From contig CAZNPU010000008.1 in NCBI GenBank assembly GCA_964575335.1, forward strand, positions 1-64,000: a DNA stretch of 64,000 nt, in the 5' to 3' direction. The translations under genes were made by a program, and so were the position numbers. Within the stretch, counting starts at the first letter, position 1; every line of letters starts with the position of its first letter. Origin of the DNA: CAZNPU01 sp964575335 (GTDB taxonomy: Bacteria; Planctomycetota; Phycisphaerae; Phycisphaerales; SM1A02). Under the pieces are notes generated by a model. That model was not told the DNA's origin and did not search any database. It saw only the letters and a program-made list of their open reading frames with translations. Below, one piece after another: positions 48,558 to 57,324 of the stretch.

Positions 48558-48797
48558 ATCATCAGCGGAGTATTGGTCGATCGTTACGCAATCCTCTTGT
48601 CTGATCGCATTGAGAGGTTGAGCGGAAACAAGAGATTTCGCATAAATGGCTCTCTTGCCCGCCTGAAACAGGATCGAAGATAGAGGCAGGAAAGGTGATT
48701 CAGCTTCTCGCGCCTTGGCCGTGTACGAGCATGCTCACTTGCCCCGGAGAGTCAGGCGCATCGCACCACCATTGCGGCGCCGCTAAACTACGTGGAC

Positions 48798-49988
48798 ATG
48801 TTCATCCCGATCCGAACAGATCGTCCGCCGCGGCGAACGCCGATCGTCACCGAGGGTTTGATCGCGCTGAACCTGCTGGTGTATCTCACAGGCCTGGTTG
48901 GACAGGCTTTTGGCGCGTTTGATCTGCGGACGATGACGCAGTGGATGTGGTTTCACCCGCAGGATTTCCGGGTCTGGCAACTGTTTACCAGCATGTTCAT
49001 GCACGATCCGAGCCAGATCGGCCACCTGGCGTTCAACATGCTGTTTCTGTGGGTGTTTGGCGCGCCGGTGGAAGACCGATTGGGGCGGCTTGGATTTCTG
49101 GCGTTTTATCTCATGGCGGGCGTATTTGCGGCATTGGCGCACATGATGGTGAGCCAGTCGCCGGTGATCGGCGCCAGCGGCGCGATTGCCGGCCTCACCG
49201 GCGCGTTTTTGGCGCTGTGTCCGCGCAGCCGCATCCTTGTGCTGTTTCTGCTGGGTTTCGTAGTGTACGCGGTGCCCAGTTTGTGGTTCATCGGGCTGTA
49301 TTTCGCCATCGATGTGCTGCGTCAGGCCGGAGAGTTGCTTGGCCGGGGCGGAGCGCGTGTGGCGTACATGGCGCACATTGCGGGGTACATCTATGGCTTT
49401 GTGCTGGCGTTCGCGCTGCTTGGGCTGGGCGTGATCAAACGCACCGAGTTCGATATGTTTTTTCTTTTCAAGCAGTGGCGTCGCCGCGCAGCGTTTCGTC
49501 AGGCAAGCAGCGGCGGGCCTGCCGGCTTGTGGGAGTCATCCACAGCCGATACCGCCCACCGCTTGGCGACATTCAAGAAGGAGGAACCTGAACTCACCGA
49601 GGCGGACAGGGAACACCTGGAGCTGCGAAGCGAAATCAACCGCTTGGCGAACGAGCACGACCTTCCCGCTGCTGCTGCTGCGTATCGTCGACTGCTTGCA
49701 CGTGCGCCTAACACAGTATTTGCTGAATCGCGGCAGTTGGAACTGGCCAATCAGCTCTATGCCCAGGCCGACTATGAATGGGCTGCCAAGGCGTATGAGC
49801 TGCTGCTTGAGCGATATCCGAGCAGTTCACATGCGGCGGAGGTGCGGCTGATTCTTGGCGTGATCTACACGCGGCAGCTCAAACATCCCGCACGTGCCCG
49901 CGAAGTGATCGAAGCAGCCAAACCACGTTTGCAGAGTGAAGGTCAGCAGGCGCTGGCTGAACAGTTGCTTACGGAGTTGCCCACATGA
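48798..49988 (+). CDS. Rhomboid intramembrane protease with C-terminal TPR region
   Basis: About 396 residues. Six or so membrane spans fill residues 15-225. The catalytic dyad is Ser127 (GASGAIAG) and His193 (AHIAGYIYG), and the conserved His/Asn pair sits in HLAFNMLFLWVFG; the fold and motifs are those of an active rhomboid. A cytosolic C-terminal third holds two or three TPR-like helical hairpins (AAYRRLLARAPNTVFAESRQ, AKAYELLLERYPSSSHAAEV). The ATG at 48798 or the GTG at 48792 may be the start; no Shine-Dalgarno is visible. Its stop overlaps the trpF start (ATGA), so the two are translationally coupled. Substrates unknown. Confidence 0.88.
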   Translation: MFIPIRTDRPPRRTPIVTEGLIALNLLVYLTGLVGQAFGAFDLRTMTQWMWFHPQDFRVWQLFTSMFMHDPSQIGHLAFNMLFLWVFGAPVEDRLGRLGFLAFYLMAGVFAALAHMMVSQSPVIGASGAIAGLTGAFLALCPRSRILVLFLLGFVVYAVPSLWFIGLYFAIDVLRQAGELLGRGGARVAYMAHIAGYIYGFVLAFALLGLGVIKRTEFDMFFLFKQWRRRAAFRQASSGGPAGLWESSTADTAHRLATFKKEEPELTEADREHLELRSEINRLANEHDLPAAAAAYRRLLARAPNTVFAESRQLELANQLYAQADYEWAAKAYELLLERYPSSSHAAEVRLILGVIYTRQLKHPARAREVIEAAKPRLQSEGQQALAEQLLTELPT

Positions 49989-50629
49989 GCTCTATGAGCA
50001 ATGACATTGGCGGAGGTTCGCGCACGCGAATCAAGATCTGCGGCATTACCTCGGTTGACATGGCGCTGGCTGCCGCCAATGCTGGCGCGGACGCCATTGG
50101 CCTGATGTTCGCGCCGCACTCGCCGCGATACGTGCTGCCCGGCCCGGCGCAGCAGATCGCCCGTGCACTTCCGCCGCTGGTGAGCGTGGTGGGCGTGTTC
50201 GTCAATCCGGCCGACCCCGATCTGCAGAACTGGCGCGGCACATGGGTGCAGTTGCACGGCAACGAGGCTGAACCGCAACTGGCCCGCGTCGCACATACCC
50301 GACGAATCATCAAGGGATTTCGCTTCGATGTCGAACAGGTGCTGCGATGGGATCGCTGCCCCTTCGTGAGCGCGCTTCTGATTGACGGATCGGCCGGCGG
50401 CATGGGCGAGACGTTCGAGCACGAACAATTGGCAGAACTGATGCCGCAACTGAAAACACCGGTGATTCTTGCCGGGGGTCTGACACCGGAAAACGTGGGC
50501 CGTGCGATTCGCACCGTGCGGCCGTTCGGCGTTGACGTGAGCAGTGGCGTGGAATCGTCGCGAGGCGTGAAGAGCGCAACACTCATGCGCGAGTTCTGTG
50601 CTGCGGTGCGCGAAGCCGATCAGAGCTGA
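49985..50629 (+). CDS. trpF: Phosphoribosylanthranilate isomerase
   Basis: A 214-residue TIM-barrel enzyme, third step of tryptophan synthesis. The catalytic cysteine Cys19 is in RIKICGITS, and the catalytic Asp134 in LLIDGSAGGMG. The phosphate-binding blocks ILAGGLTPENV and GVDVSSGVESSRGVK are intact. Length is normal; a ~13-residue N-terminal extension precedes the conserved start. Overlaps the rhomboid gene by four bases (ATGA). No other trp gene is in the window, so the pathway is dispersed. Confidence 0.95.
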   Translation: MSSMSNDIGGGSRTRIKICGITSVDMALAAANAGADAIGLMFAPHSPRYVLPGPAQQIARALPPLVSVVGVFVNPADPDLQNWRGTWVQLHGNEAEPQLARVAHTRRIIKGFRFDVEQVLRWDRCPFVSALLIDGSAGGMGETFEHEQLAELMPQLKTPVILAGGLTPENVGRAIRTVRPFGVDVSSGVESSRGVKSATLMREFCAAVREADQS

Positions 50630-50640
50630 GCGCTGCTAGC

Positions 50641-50678
50641 CATCAGTCAACCAATCACTGATGCGAGATTGATCTCGC
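50641..50678. other. Two adjacent small hairpins between convergent genes
   Basis: CATCAGT (50641-50647) pairs with ACTGATG (50657-50663), and GCGAGA with TCTCGC follows around TTGA. They sit between the trpF stop and the LptF/G-type gene end. No T run follows on either strand, so a terminator role is weak. Confidence 0.3.
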
Positions 50679-50763
50679 TCGATCTCGTTGCCTCACCATT
50701 GATTTCCAACTTCAACGCTTCCGCGGTTGGGCCGTATTCAGGCGCTGATGCTGCGCGCATCGG

Positions 50764-51909
50764 TCATGTCTTGAGGACGGTCCAGGGAAACATCGCCATC
50801 AAAGCGAGCACGATCACCGGCAGAAACACGCCCACCGCCGGCGGAATGCCGGGCATGTCAACCATCATGCCGATCGCTGAGCCGATGGTGGCCGGCACGG
50901 CAAGCGAGGCTGCAAGCAGACTCTGACGAAGCAACTTGGCTGGTTCACGCAGCAGAAAACAGGGCAAGGTCAGCCCCAGCACAAGCAGGTTTGACAGCGC
51001 GGAGGCAAAGCGTGAATAACGGTGCCGCAACAGCGCATCGCGGCCGGTTGTTTCAGGCACAGCCAGCATTTCGCTGATCTGACTCAGACTCAACATGCTG
51101 GCGAACTGGTTATAACGCCGCACCATCAGCAGTTTGGGTGAAATATCGGTGTGATAAATCTCCGGCGGCTGATCGTCAGACGCGCCGGCGTGGTGATCGT
51201 CGGCGTCGGCGAGAACTTCATTCGGCAAGCGCTGGCGAATGACCGCCGGGTCCGTCAGAAGCCAGCCCTTGTCGCGTTCAGACCAGGTCGCGCTGGTAGC
51301 GGTAATGCGCCGAACCGTGCGGCCAAGCTGATCGCGTTCGAGAAAGGTGGGGTACGACAGAGTTTCGCTCAGCGGGTCAAAAAGCGGCGCCTGCAGCAGC
51401 GTGCCGCGGGTATCGCGCGTGAACATCACTTCAAAGCTGTCCACGCCGCGACTACCGATTTCCTTGTGATCGCGCAGCAACAGCGGCGCGACACGGGGAA
51501 GAATCAGTTCCTGATTCAGCAGTTGCACCACACTCAGGCCGAACGCTGCCACAAAAAACGGCATGGCCACGCGCCGCAGGCTGACGCCCGAAGCCATGAT
51601 CGCCACCAGCTCTCGATACCGGTGCATCTGCGCAAGCGTGAACCCCATCGCACCGATGGCCACCAGGCCATGCAGATAGGCGTAGAACTGAAAGACCCGC
51701 GGCCCCTGGAAATCCACTATCGCCAACGCAAGCTCATAGCTGAATGCGCCAGCGCCGGCTTCCGATCCGATACGGCTGCGCACCACCTCAACGAACTTGT
51801 CCAGTTGCAGGATCAGATCCACCGCTACTGCAAACACAAACAACAGCGTGAACAGCAACGCGAAGTTCACCAGAAATCGAATCAGGATGTGACGATCAAG
51901 AATAGACAC
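50764..51909 (-). CDS. LptF/LptG-family permease (shorter)
   Basis: 381 residues of the YjgP/YjgQ family. It starts with a cytosolic MSILDRHILIRFLVNFALLF helix. Membrane spans at both ends bracket a periplasmic domain of about 150 residues. Family features are RYRELVAIMASGVSLRRVAMPF, LNQELILPRVAPLLL and the C-terminal spans (SALSNLLVLGLTLPCFLL, AMFPWTV). In diderms LptF and LptG form the membrane part of the LPS exporter with the LptB ATPase; no lptB is adjacent. It is encoded about 120 bases downstream of the larger permease on the same strand, so they form a probable pair. Confidence 0.9.
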   Translation of the reverse strand: MSILDRHILIRFLVNFALLFTLLFVFAVAVDLILQLDKFVEVVRSRIGSEAGAGAFSYELALAIVDFQGPRVFQFYAYLHGLVAIGAMGFTLAQMHRYRELVAIMASGVSLRRVAMPFFVAAFGLSVVQLLNQELILPRVAPLLLRDHKEIGSRGVDSFEVMFTRDTRGTLLQAPLFDPLSETLSYPTFLERDQLGRTVRRITATSATWSERDKGWLLTDPAVIRQRLPNEVLADADDHHAGASDDQPPEIYHTDISPKLLMVRRYNQFASMLSLSQISEMLAVPETTGRDALLRHRYSRFASALSNLLVLGLTLPCFLLREPAKLLRQSLLAASLAVPATIGSAIGMMVDMPGIPPAVGVFLPVIVLALMAMFPWTVLKT

Positions 51910-52030
51910 GCTGCAGATTGACTCACATTGGCATCAGACAGAGATTCAGAAGCGTCAACATTACTCGCGCAATTCGATCTGCCATCATCTCACGGGCACG
52001 GGATAGACGGTTTCGACATGTCGCATGCGT

Positions 52031-53728
52031 TCAATTCCGGGCCAGCTTCACATAAGCCGATACGATCAACACCACCATCACCGCGTTGCCCGACCACATC
52101 ACCGCAACGCCTCCCAGATAGCCGTCACGCAGCAACTGATCGCCTGCGGAAATCAGCACAAGATTCAGCACCGAAGGCAAAAACGCCCAGAGATAAATGG
52201 TCAGCGGCAGGCTGTTTCGCAGCGTCATCGCCAGCGTAGCGCCGAGCATCAGCAACAAAAACGCCGTCACCGACAGCGCATATCGGGCCGAAAGGCGGCT
52301 GGTGATCTGCCATTGCAGCGATTGGATTTCGTGCAGCACTGCATTGATGGCTCGCTGCACGCGTGCTGATGGCTGCTGCATGCTGCTGGCGATCTCGATC
52401 AACTGCTGTGAGGGCAGCAGCGACAGATCCTCCGCAGGCAGGGTTGCCAGGTGCAGTTCGGGAATCAGCAGCCCGTCGCGCCGATTGACTGCTGATCCCT
52501 GACGCAGATCGATCACGTCATATTCGCCCAATACCAGGTCAAATGCCGGACTGGACAGTGAGCCGCCCCCCGTTATGCCTGGGCTTGCTCCCGCAGTTGT
52601 GCCCCCTGCTCCGCCCGCTGCCCCGCCCACCGGCGCAAGTTCAACCATGGAGCTGGTGAAGCGTCGAATGGGCGTATCGCCTTCAAATTGCACGATCTGA
52701 ATCGGGCGGCCATCGCGCGAGACGAACTGCCGACCCTGCAGGCGATCCGCATACACGGCATAGCCGCGCGCCGGCCCCTGATCGTTGCTGAACACGATCA
52801 ATTCAACATTGCCGTTGTCTCGCAACTGCTGATCGATGGCCTCGCGCGTCTGCATTTCGCGGATGATTGACGCAAGCACTTGCTTGGCCTGAATCACCTT
52901 CAAAAACTGATCCGGATTTTTTCGAAGCGCCATCAGCTCATCGCGCGTCATCCATTTGGGGTTATCGCGCAGGGGATTGGGTACCGCGATGGCGTTGGGC
53001 GCAACCGTTGGCGCGTAGGCCAGATCGCCAGCAGCAGCGTTGTACGCCACGGTATCGCTCATCACCAGCTTGAGAAACGTCTGGCCTTCACGTCGATACA
53101 CATCAACGATGGCTCGCGCTGCTGTGACGTCGCGCGTCACCCGCCCCTGTTCATCCAGTTCCGCAGCAGCGACTTCAATCAGATGCATGCGCGTTTCCGG
53201 ACCGCCAGGCCCCGCGGGCTGTTCTTCCACAACGATGTCGCTAGCGTAAATCTGCAGGTCCTTGAGCTTGAACGGCTCGCCTCGTTCGATGGACGCCTGG
53301 AACATCTTGGTGATGTCCTTGGCGACCAACTGCTCGATGATGGTCCAGAAACGCGGAATGACCCACTGGGTCAGCAGCACCATGATGACCGTCAGGCACA
53401 GCCCCAGCGCAGCAACGGGCAGCAGAATGCGTCGATAGCTGATCCCGCTGGCTGCCATGGCCAGAATTTCATTGTCGCTGGTCATGCGATGCAGCGCCAA
53501 TGTTGCGCCAAAGCCGGCAGCAAAGGGCAAGGCAAACTGCAGCATGGGCACGATAACCAGCCCCAGGTACTTGGCAGTCTGCTGGGCATCGAGCATTGCA
53601 TCGCCCGCCAGCGGCTTGAGCGTCGCGCCGAAGGCGATCACCGTGACCAGCACCACGGCGGTCAGGCCGATCAGTCGCACAAGATCGCCAAGGATGAAAC
53701 GGTACAGAATCCGGGGCATCGCTGGCAT
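52031..53728 (-). CDS. LptF/LptG-family permease (larger, with long periplasmic insert)
   Basis: About 565 residues. The same family as the neighbouring permease: YRFILGDLVRLIGLTAVVLV, LPFAAGFGATLALHRMTSDN, EILAMAASGISYRRILLPV and C-terminal spans (YALSVTAFLLLMLGATLAM, GGVAVMWSGNAVMVVLIVS). The periplasmic part is about 300 residues, well above the family norm. It includes a Gly/Ala/Thr-rich linker (VGGAAGGAGGTTAGAS) near residue 385. ATG 53728 was chosen over the GTG at 53737; ATG 53719 is also possible. It is probably co-transcribed with the shorter permease. Confidence 0.87.
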   Translation of the reverse strand: MPAMPRILYRFILGDLVRLIGLTAVVLVTVIAFGATLKPLAGDAMLDAQQTAKYLGLVIVPMLQFALPFAAGFGATLALHRMTSDNEILAMAASGISYRRILLPVAALGLCLTVIMVLLTQWVIPRFWTIIEQLVAKDITKMFQASIERGEPFKLKDLQIYASDIVVEEQPAGPGGPETRMHLIEVAAAELDEQGRVTRDVTAARAIVDVYRREGQTFLKLVMSDTVAYNAAAGDLAYAPTVAPNAIAVPNPLRDNPKWMTRDELMALRKNPDQFLKVIQAKQVLASIIREMQTREAIDQQLRDNGNVELIVFSNDQGPARGYAVYADRLQGRQFVSRDGRPIQIVQFEGDTPIRRFTSSMVELAPVGGAAGGAGGTTAGASPGITGGGSLSSPAFDLVLGEYDVIDLRQGSAVNRRDGLLIPELHLATLPAEDLSLLPSQQLIEIASSMQQPSARVQRAINAVLHEIQSLQWQITSRLSARYALSVTAFLLLMLGATLAMTLRNSLPLTIYLWAFLPSVLNLVLISAGDQLLRDGYLGGVAVMWSGNAVMVVLIVSAYVKLARN

Positions 53729-53985
53729 TATCGCCACTGCATGCGATTTGGACCACTGAGATTGCTCAACGAAACCGGACCAATCTCACTACCAAGCGCG
53801 TGTGGCCGATACGCCGCTGCGCGCGGCGGTTTACGCAAACCTTGCCGGTCACGCCGCGTGCGGCAGCTGATTGTGCTGTGCCGTTGCACACGCTGCTTGT
53901 CTTGAAGTCGCCTGAATTCGATGAGTTCAATGGTGCGACAATTTCGTTCTAGGTGTGCTCGGGCCTGTTGAGGAGAGCAAACGCC

Positions 53986-54447
53986 GTGTCGATGGTTTCC
54001 GGTCCAATGCAGCAGCGCGTCAGCAGGCGGGGCTTTACGCTGCTGGAAGCGTTGATGGCCTCAGGCATTTTACTGGGGATTGTGGTGGCGGTGACGTCAG
54101 CCGTGACCGCAGGCCAGCAGCATGCTTTCGAAGCGCAGCAGCGCATTGCCGGAACGCTCGCCGCCGAGGATCTCATGGGCCGGCTCACAACCGTTTCCTA
54201 TGCGACGCTGCCAACATGGAACGGTTACACCGAACCGGTGGGCGAGATGGTGGACATGGCTGGCAATCCGTTGCCGGAGAGCTTTGCCAGCGTTGGCCGA
54301 GCGGTGCAGGTTGCGTCGTCAACGCAGATGTTCAATGACCTTGGCGTGGTGATCAATGGACGCGAGGTGCGGGTTCGCGCGTTCGACAACGGCAACCGCA
54401 CCCTGGCAGAGCTGATCCGATTCATACCGGAGCCGCCTTCGCCATGA
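53986..54447 (+). CDS. Type II/IV pseudopilin with prepilin leader
   Basis: About 153 residues. A short basic leader ends RRG, followed by the prepilin signature FTLLEALMASGILLGIVVAV; Glu5 of the mature protein is present. The rest is a small globular domain without named family. The GTG at 53986 has AGGAG ten bases upstream; ATG 53992 is possible. It is the first of four overlapping or adjacent genes of the same type, with the next start overlapping its stop (ATGA). Probably a minor pseudopilin of a type II-like secretion or pilus machine; the ATPase and platform genes are elsewhere. Confidence 0.87.
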   Translation: MSMVSGPMQQRVSRRGFTLLEALMASGILLGIVVAVTSAVTAGQQHAFEAQQRIAGTLAAEDLMGRLTTVSYATLPTWNGYTEPVGEMVDMAGNPLPESFASVGRAVQVASSTQMFNDLGVVINGREVRVRAFDNGNRTLAELIRFIPEPPSP

Positions 54448-55079
54448 TCTCAGACCGCAACATTTGCCTGAAGCATCCGCGAGGTTTGAGCCTGCTCGAA
54501 TTGCTGCTGGCGCTGTCGATCACCGCTATGGTCGGAGCAGCGATTGCCGGCATGCTCGGGGCGGTCTCCAGCGGCGTCGGCGCGCGGCGCGACACGCGAG
54601 CCGTCATGGTGCTCGCCAACGCAGCCCAGGCGAGGCTTGCAGCGTACATCATGCCCAGCCGCTGTGTGCTGAGCGTTGACGGACCAAATCTGGTGCTGTG
54701 GTTCAATGACAACCGCGAAAGCGACACGGTTCACGCCACCGAGCTGCGCTGGCTCATCTTCGATGCGAAAACCGGCACGCTGAATGTGCATTACGTGAAC
54801 TTGCCATCATCATGGACACAGATAGGACGCGATCTGGAAGATCACGAATATCCACTTGGCACACCGTGGAACAGTGTGCTCGCTGAGTATCAGGCCAAAG
54901 GCTGGACCGCAAGCTGCACGCTTGTTGACGGGCTGGCGAGCGCCGCCATCAAAACCGATTCAAAAGCTGCGCTGAACGTGCGGCACATCGTGTACGAATT
55001 GGGCTTCAACACTGAAGCTGGCGAAGTTCGCATGAATGCCGCCAGCACCATCCGCGAACTTCGCACGCCTGTGCAGTAG
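54444..55079 (+). CDS. Pseudopilin, GspJ-like
   Basis: 211 residues. The leader ends PRG, followed by LSLLELLLALSITAMVGAAI; Glu5 is kept, but the first residue is Leu rather than Phe. The globular part (residues ~45-211) is beta-rich with ELRWLIFDAKTGTLNVHYV and a C-terminal VYELGFNTEAGEVRM. GspJ-like by size and position after a smaller pseudopilin; this is a family-level guess. Translationally coupled to the gene before it (ATGA overlap) and followed nine bases later by the next gene. Confidence 0.8.
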   Translation: MISDRNICLKHPRGLSLLELLLALSITAMVGAAIAGMLGAVSSGVGARRDTRAVMVLANAAQARLAAYIMPSRCVLSVDGPNLVLWFNDNRESDTVHATELRWLIFDAKTGTLNVHYVNLPSSWTQIGRDLEDHEYPLGTPWNSVLAEYQAKGWTASCTLVDGLASAAIKTDSKAALNVRHIVYELGFNTEAGEVRMNAASTIRELRTPVQ

Positions 55080-55087
55080 GAGCGCTG

Positions 55088-56701
55088 ATGAGCATGAACA
55101 TGCAATTCCGAACAAGCCCCTCTCAGCATCGTCGCGGCGTGGCCATGTTGCTGGTGCTGGTGAGCCTGATGACCGCAACGGTCCTGACGATCTCGTATCT
55201 GGCCAGCCGGGACAACTCCGGCGCAATCGGCGAGAACGTCGCCAAAGCGGCTGCTGCGCGATGGGCTGCCGAGGCCGGGCTTGAACTGGGCATCGCTGCC
55301 TTGCAGACCGAGGCAGAATGGCGGATCCAGGCGAGCGACGGCTATCTGATTTACGCTCATCCGCTGGGCGATGCGATTGTATCGGTTGAACTGCTGGACC
55401 TTGAGACCAACGCACCGCCGTGGGATTCGTCGGAACACTTGCAGTTGACCTCTCGCGCGATCATTGATGGCATTGAGCAGGTTGCAACAGCCACTGTGTA
55501 CGTACCGCTGGACGTCAATCAAAGCGTGGATGTTGATCTCAGCGAGTTTGCGATCTTTTCCACTGAAACCATAACGCTCTCGGGTGATGCTGTCGTGACG
55601 CGCTGGCCGAACGCGCCGCTGAGCGTCCTGGGCAAACCCGTCGCCCTCGGCACGCTCGCCACCGGCGCTTCCAGTGTGATGCTGCTGAGCAATGCCGCCA
55701 TCATCGACGGCCGCATTTACCATCCGCCTGGCGCATCGGCATCGCTCATATCAACATCAACGGGCATCAGGATTCCTTCCACCGGGCTGCCGGATGTCGT
55801 GCCCGTACCGGCGCCTCCAGCGTCGGGCGTCAGCGAGCCGCAGACCTTCTCATTCATCCCGCCGCTGGACTTCATCGGCGGAACAGGCACGATCCTGGTC
55901 AACACCCGCGGCGCTGCGATTGCAATGACCTCCAATGCCGTCCGCACGGTTAAGGGCACTCTTTCTGTCGTCTCCGATAGCGATTTCTCACTGACGGACT
56001 CAAAGCTCATCATTGATGGCAACGTGACAATAGTCGTCTTCAACGATCTGTCACTGGTCAATGCATCAATCGAATTGCTGCCCGGCGCGCAATTGAAGCT
56101 GTTCGTCAGAGGCGAAATTCGAATGCAGGACAGCTATATCGGCGAGATGCGCGCCGACAATCTTCGAGACAACACCGGCAACGCAGCATACATGGACCCG
56201 GAACGCGTGCTGCTGTTTCGCATGACCAACCATGGAGCGGAAACCACTTGGCAGCTTGAGGGCAATTCCGTCGCCAAGGCAAGCATGTACGCGCGCGACA
56301 CAGTGTTTGCAGTCAAGGACAACTCGGCTCTATACGGCCGCGTTATGGCCAAGCAGGTTTTACTTTCCGGAAACGGCGCACTGTTTTACGACCCCAGCCT
56401 TGATTCGCGTACCGGGTACATCAACACCAATGGACCGTTATACGAATCTGACGGCTCACTCAAGGAAGCGTTCCGCACACTGGCTGCACTGGACGGCGCC
56501 GTACTGCAGGCTGTTGCCGACAGTACCGGCGTATTCGTGAAAGACGTACTGCATCCGAAGCTGATCCGCATACCTGCCGACGCCGATTCACTCATGGACA
56601 ACTCAGACGATCCATATGCCGCAACGCCGCGCAATGTGAAAGTGGAGTATGTCGTCAACGCCATCGGCAGCCGCGTTGACAGTTGGGAGAACGATGGATA
56701 A
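55088..56701 (+). CDS. PilX/GspK-like minor pilin-type protein
   Basis: 537 residues. RRGVAMLLVLVSLMTATVLT is the helix typical of PilX/GspK proteins, preceded by a short basic N-terminus; Glu5 of true pilins is replaced, as is common in GspK. The ectodomain is long and beta-rich, with repeated SNAAIIDGRIYH, SDSKLIIDGNVTIVVFND and ALYGRVMAKQVLL patterns, as in polymorphic adhesin-like pilus tips. AGGAG lies six bases before the ATG at 55088. Stop overlaps the next gene. Possibly the tip of the pseudopilus. Confidence 0.77.
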   Translation: MSMNMQFRTSPSQHRRGVAMLLVLVSLMTATVLTISYLASRDNSGAIGENVAKAAAARWAAEAGLELGIAALQTEAEWRIQASDGYLIYAHPLGDAIVSVELLDLETNAPPWDSSEHLQLTSRAIIDGIEQVATATVYVPLDVNQSVDVDLSEFAIFSTETITLSGDAVVTRWPNAPLSVLGKPVALGTLATGASSVMLLSNAAIIDGRIYHPPGASASLISTSTGIRIPSTGLPDVVPVPAPPASGVSEPQTFSFIPPLDFIGGTGTILVNTRGAAIAMTSNAVRTVKGTLSVVSDSDFSLTDSKLIIDGNVTIVVFNDLSLVNASIELLPGAQLKLFVRGEIRMQDSYIGEMRADNLRDNTGNAAYMDPERVLLFRMTNHGAETTWQLEGNSVAKASMYARDTVFAVKDNSALYGRVMAKQVLLSGNGALFYDPSLDSRTGYINTNGPLYESDGSLKEAFRTLAALDGAVLQAVADSTGVFVKDVLHPKLIRIPADADSLMDNSDDPYAATPRNVKVEYVVNAIGSRVDSWENDG

Positions 56702-57287
56702 CTGCGCACGACATCACACGCGGAAGCCAGGCCAGCGTCGCAGCAGCGTCATCAGCCGGGCGTTTACGCTCATTGACATGATGATGACGCTCACCATCAT
56801 CGCGACCGCAGCGGTCATTGTGGTGCCCATGATGAGCGACGACGGCCAATTGCGCGTCACAGCCGCAGCCAACGTGCTTCGATCCGACATCGAGCTGGCG
56901 CAGGTGATGACCATCGCGCATCCCGCGCGGCCGGTCATCGTGCGCTTCGCCCCCAGAAGCAATTCCTATTGGCTTGCGTACGAGGACACGCCGGACACGC
57001 CGCTCGTGCGAGAAAACGGTGAAACATATCATGTCACGTTCGGCGTCGGCCGGGCCCGTACAGCCAAAGACGTTTCAATGTCGCTGCAATCCATGCCCGA
57101 CAACAGGCTCACCTTCAATGCGCACGGCGGATTGACGAACCTCAATGCGCAGCCCGAAATTCATCTGCAGCACAATTCCACCGCTCTGAAGCTGACGATT
57201 TCGCCAAGCACCGGCAGCATTGCCGAAGCGGAAGTTAAGGTTGATTCCGGCAAAGGCAAAGGCCAGAGCAAAGGAAAAGGCAAGTAA
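56694..57287 (+). CDS. Pseudopilin, GspH-like, with atypical leader
   Basis: 197 residues. Leader then SRAFTLIDMMMTLTIIATAA. Two departures from the rule: Ala instead of Gly before the cleavage site, and Asp instead of Glu at position 5 of the mature protein. The ectodomain is beta-rich (VIVRFAPRSNSYWLAYEDT). The C-terminus is a Lys/Gly-rich tail. The ATG at 56694 has GGGAG four bases upstream and overlaps the preceding stop; the longer frame to 56649 is unlikely. Last of the operon. Confidence 0.8.
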   Translation: MDNCARHHTRKPGQRRSSVISRAFTLIDMMMTLTIIATAAVIVVPMMSDDGQLRVTAAANVLRSDIELAQVMTIAHPARPVIVRFAPRSNSYWLAYEDTPDTPLVRENGETYHVTFGVGRARTAKDVSMSLQSMPDNRLTFNAHGGLTNLNAQPEIHLQHNSTALKLTISPSTGSIAEAEVKVDSGKGKGQSKGKGK

Positions 57288-57324
57288 TTCACCGATTCCG
57301 AACTGATGGCTCAATCAGCTTCGA

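Noticed and set aside
52880..53905. 341-codon plus-strand frame opposite the larger LptF/G-type gene
   Set aside because: His/Gln/Arg-rich shadow without family resemblance.
53800..53985. Sigma-54 promoter for the pseudopilin operon, suggested by the nearby NtrC-type regulator
   Set aside because: No GG-GC pair with the required spacing; the closest candidate is off by one base.
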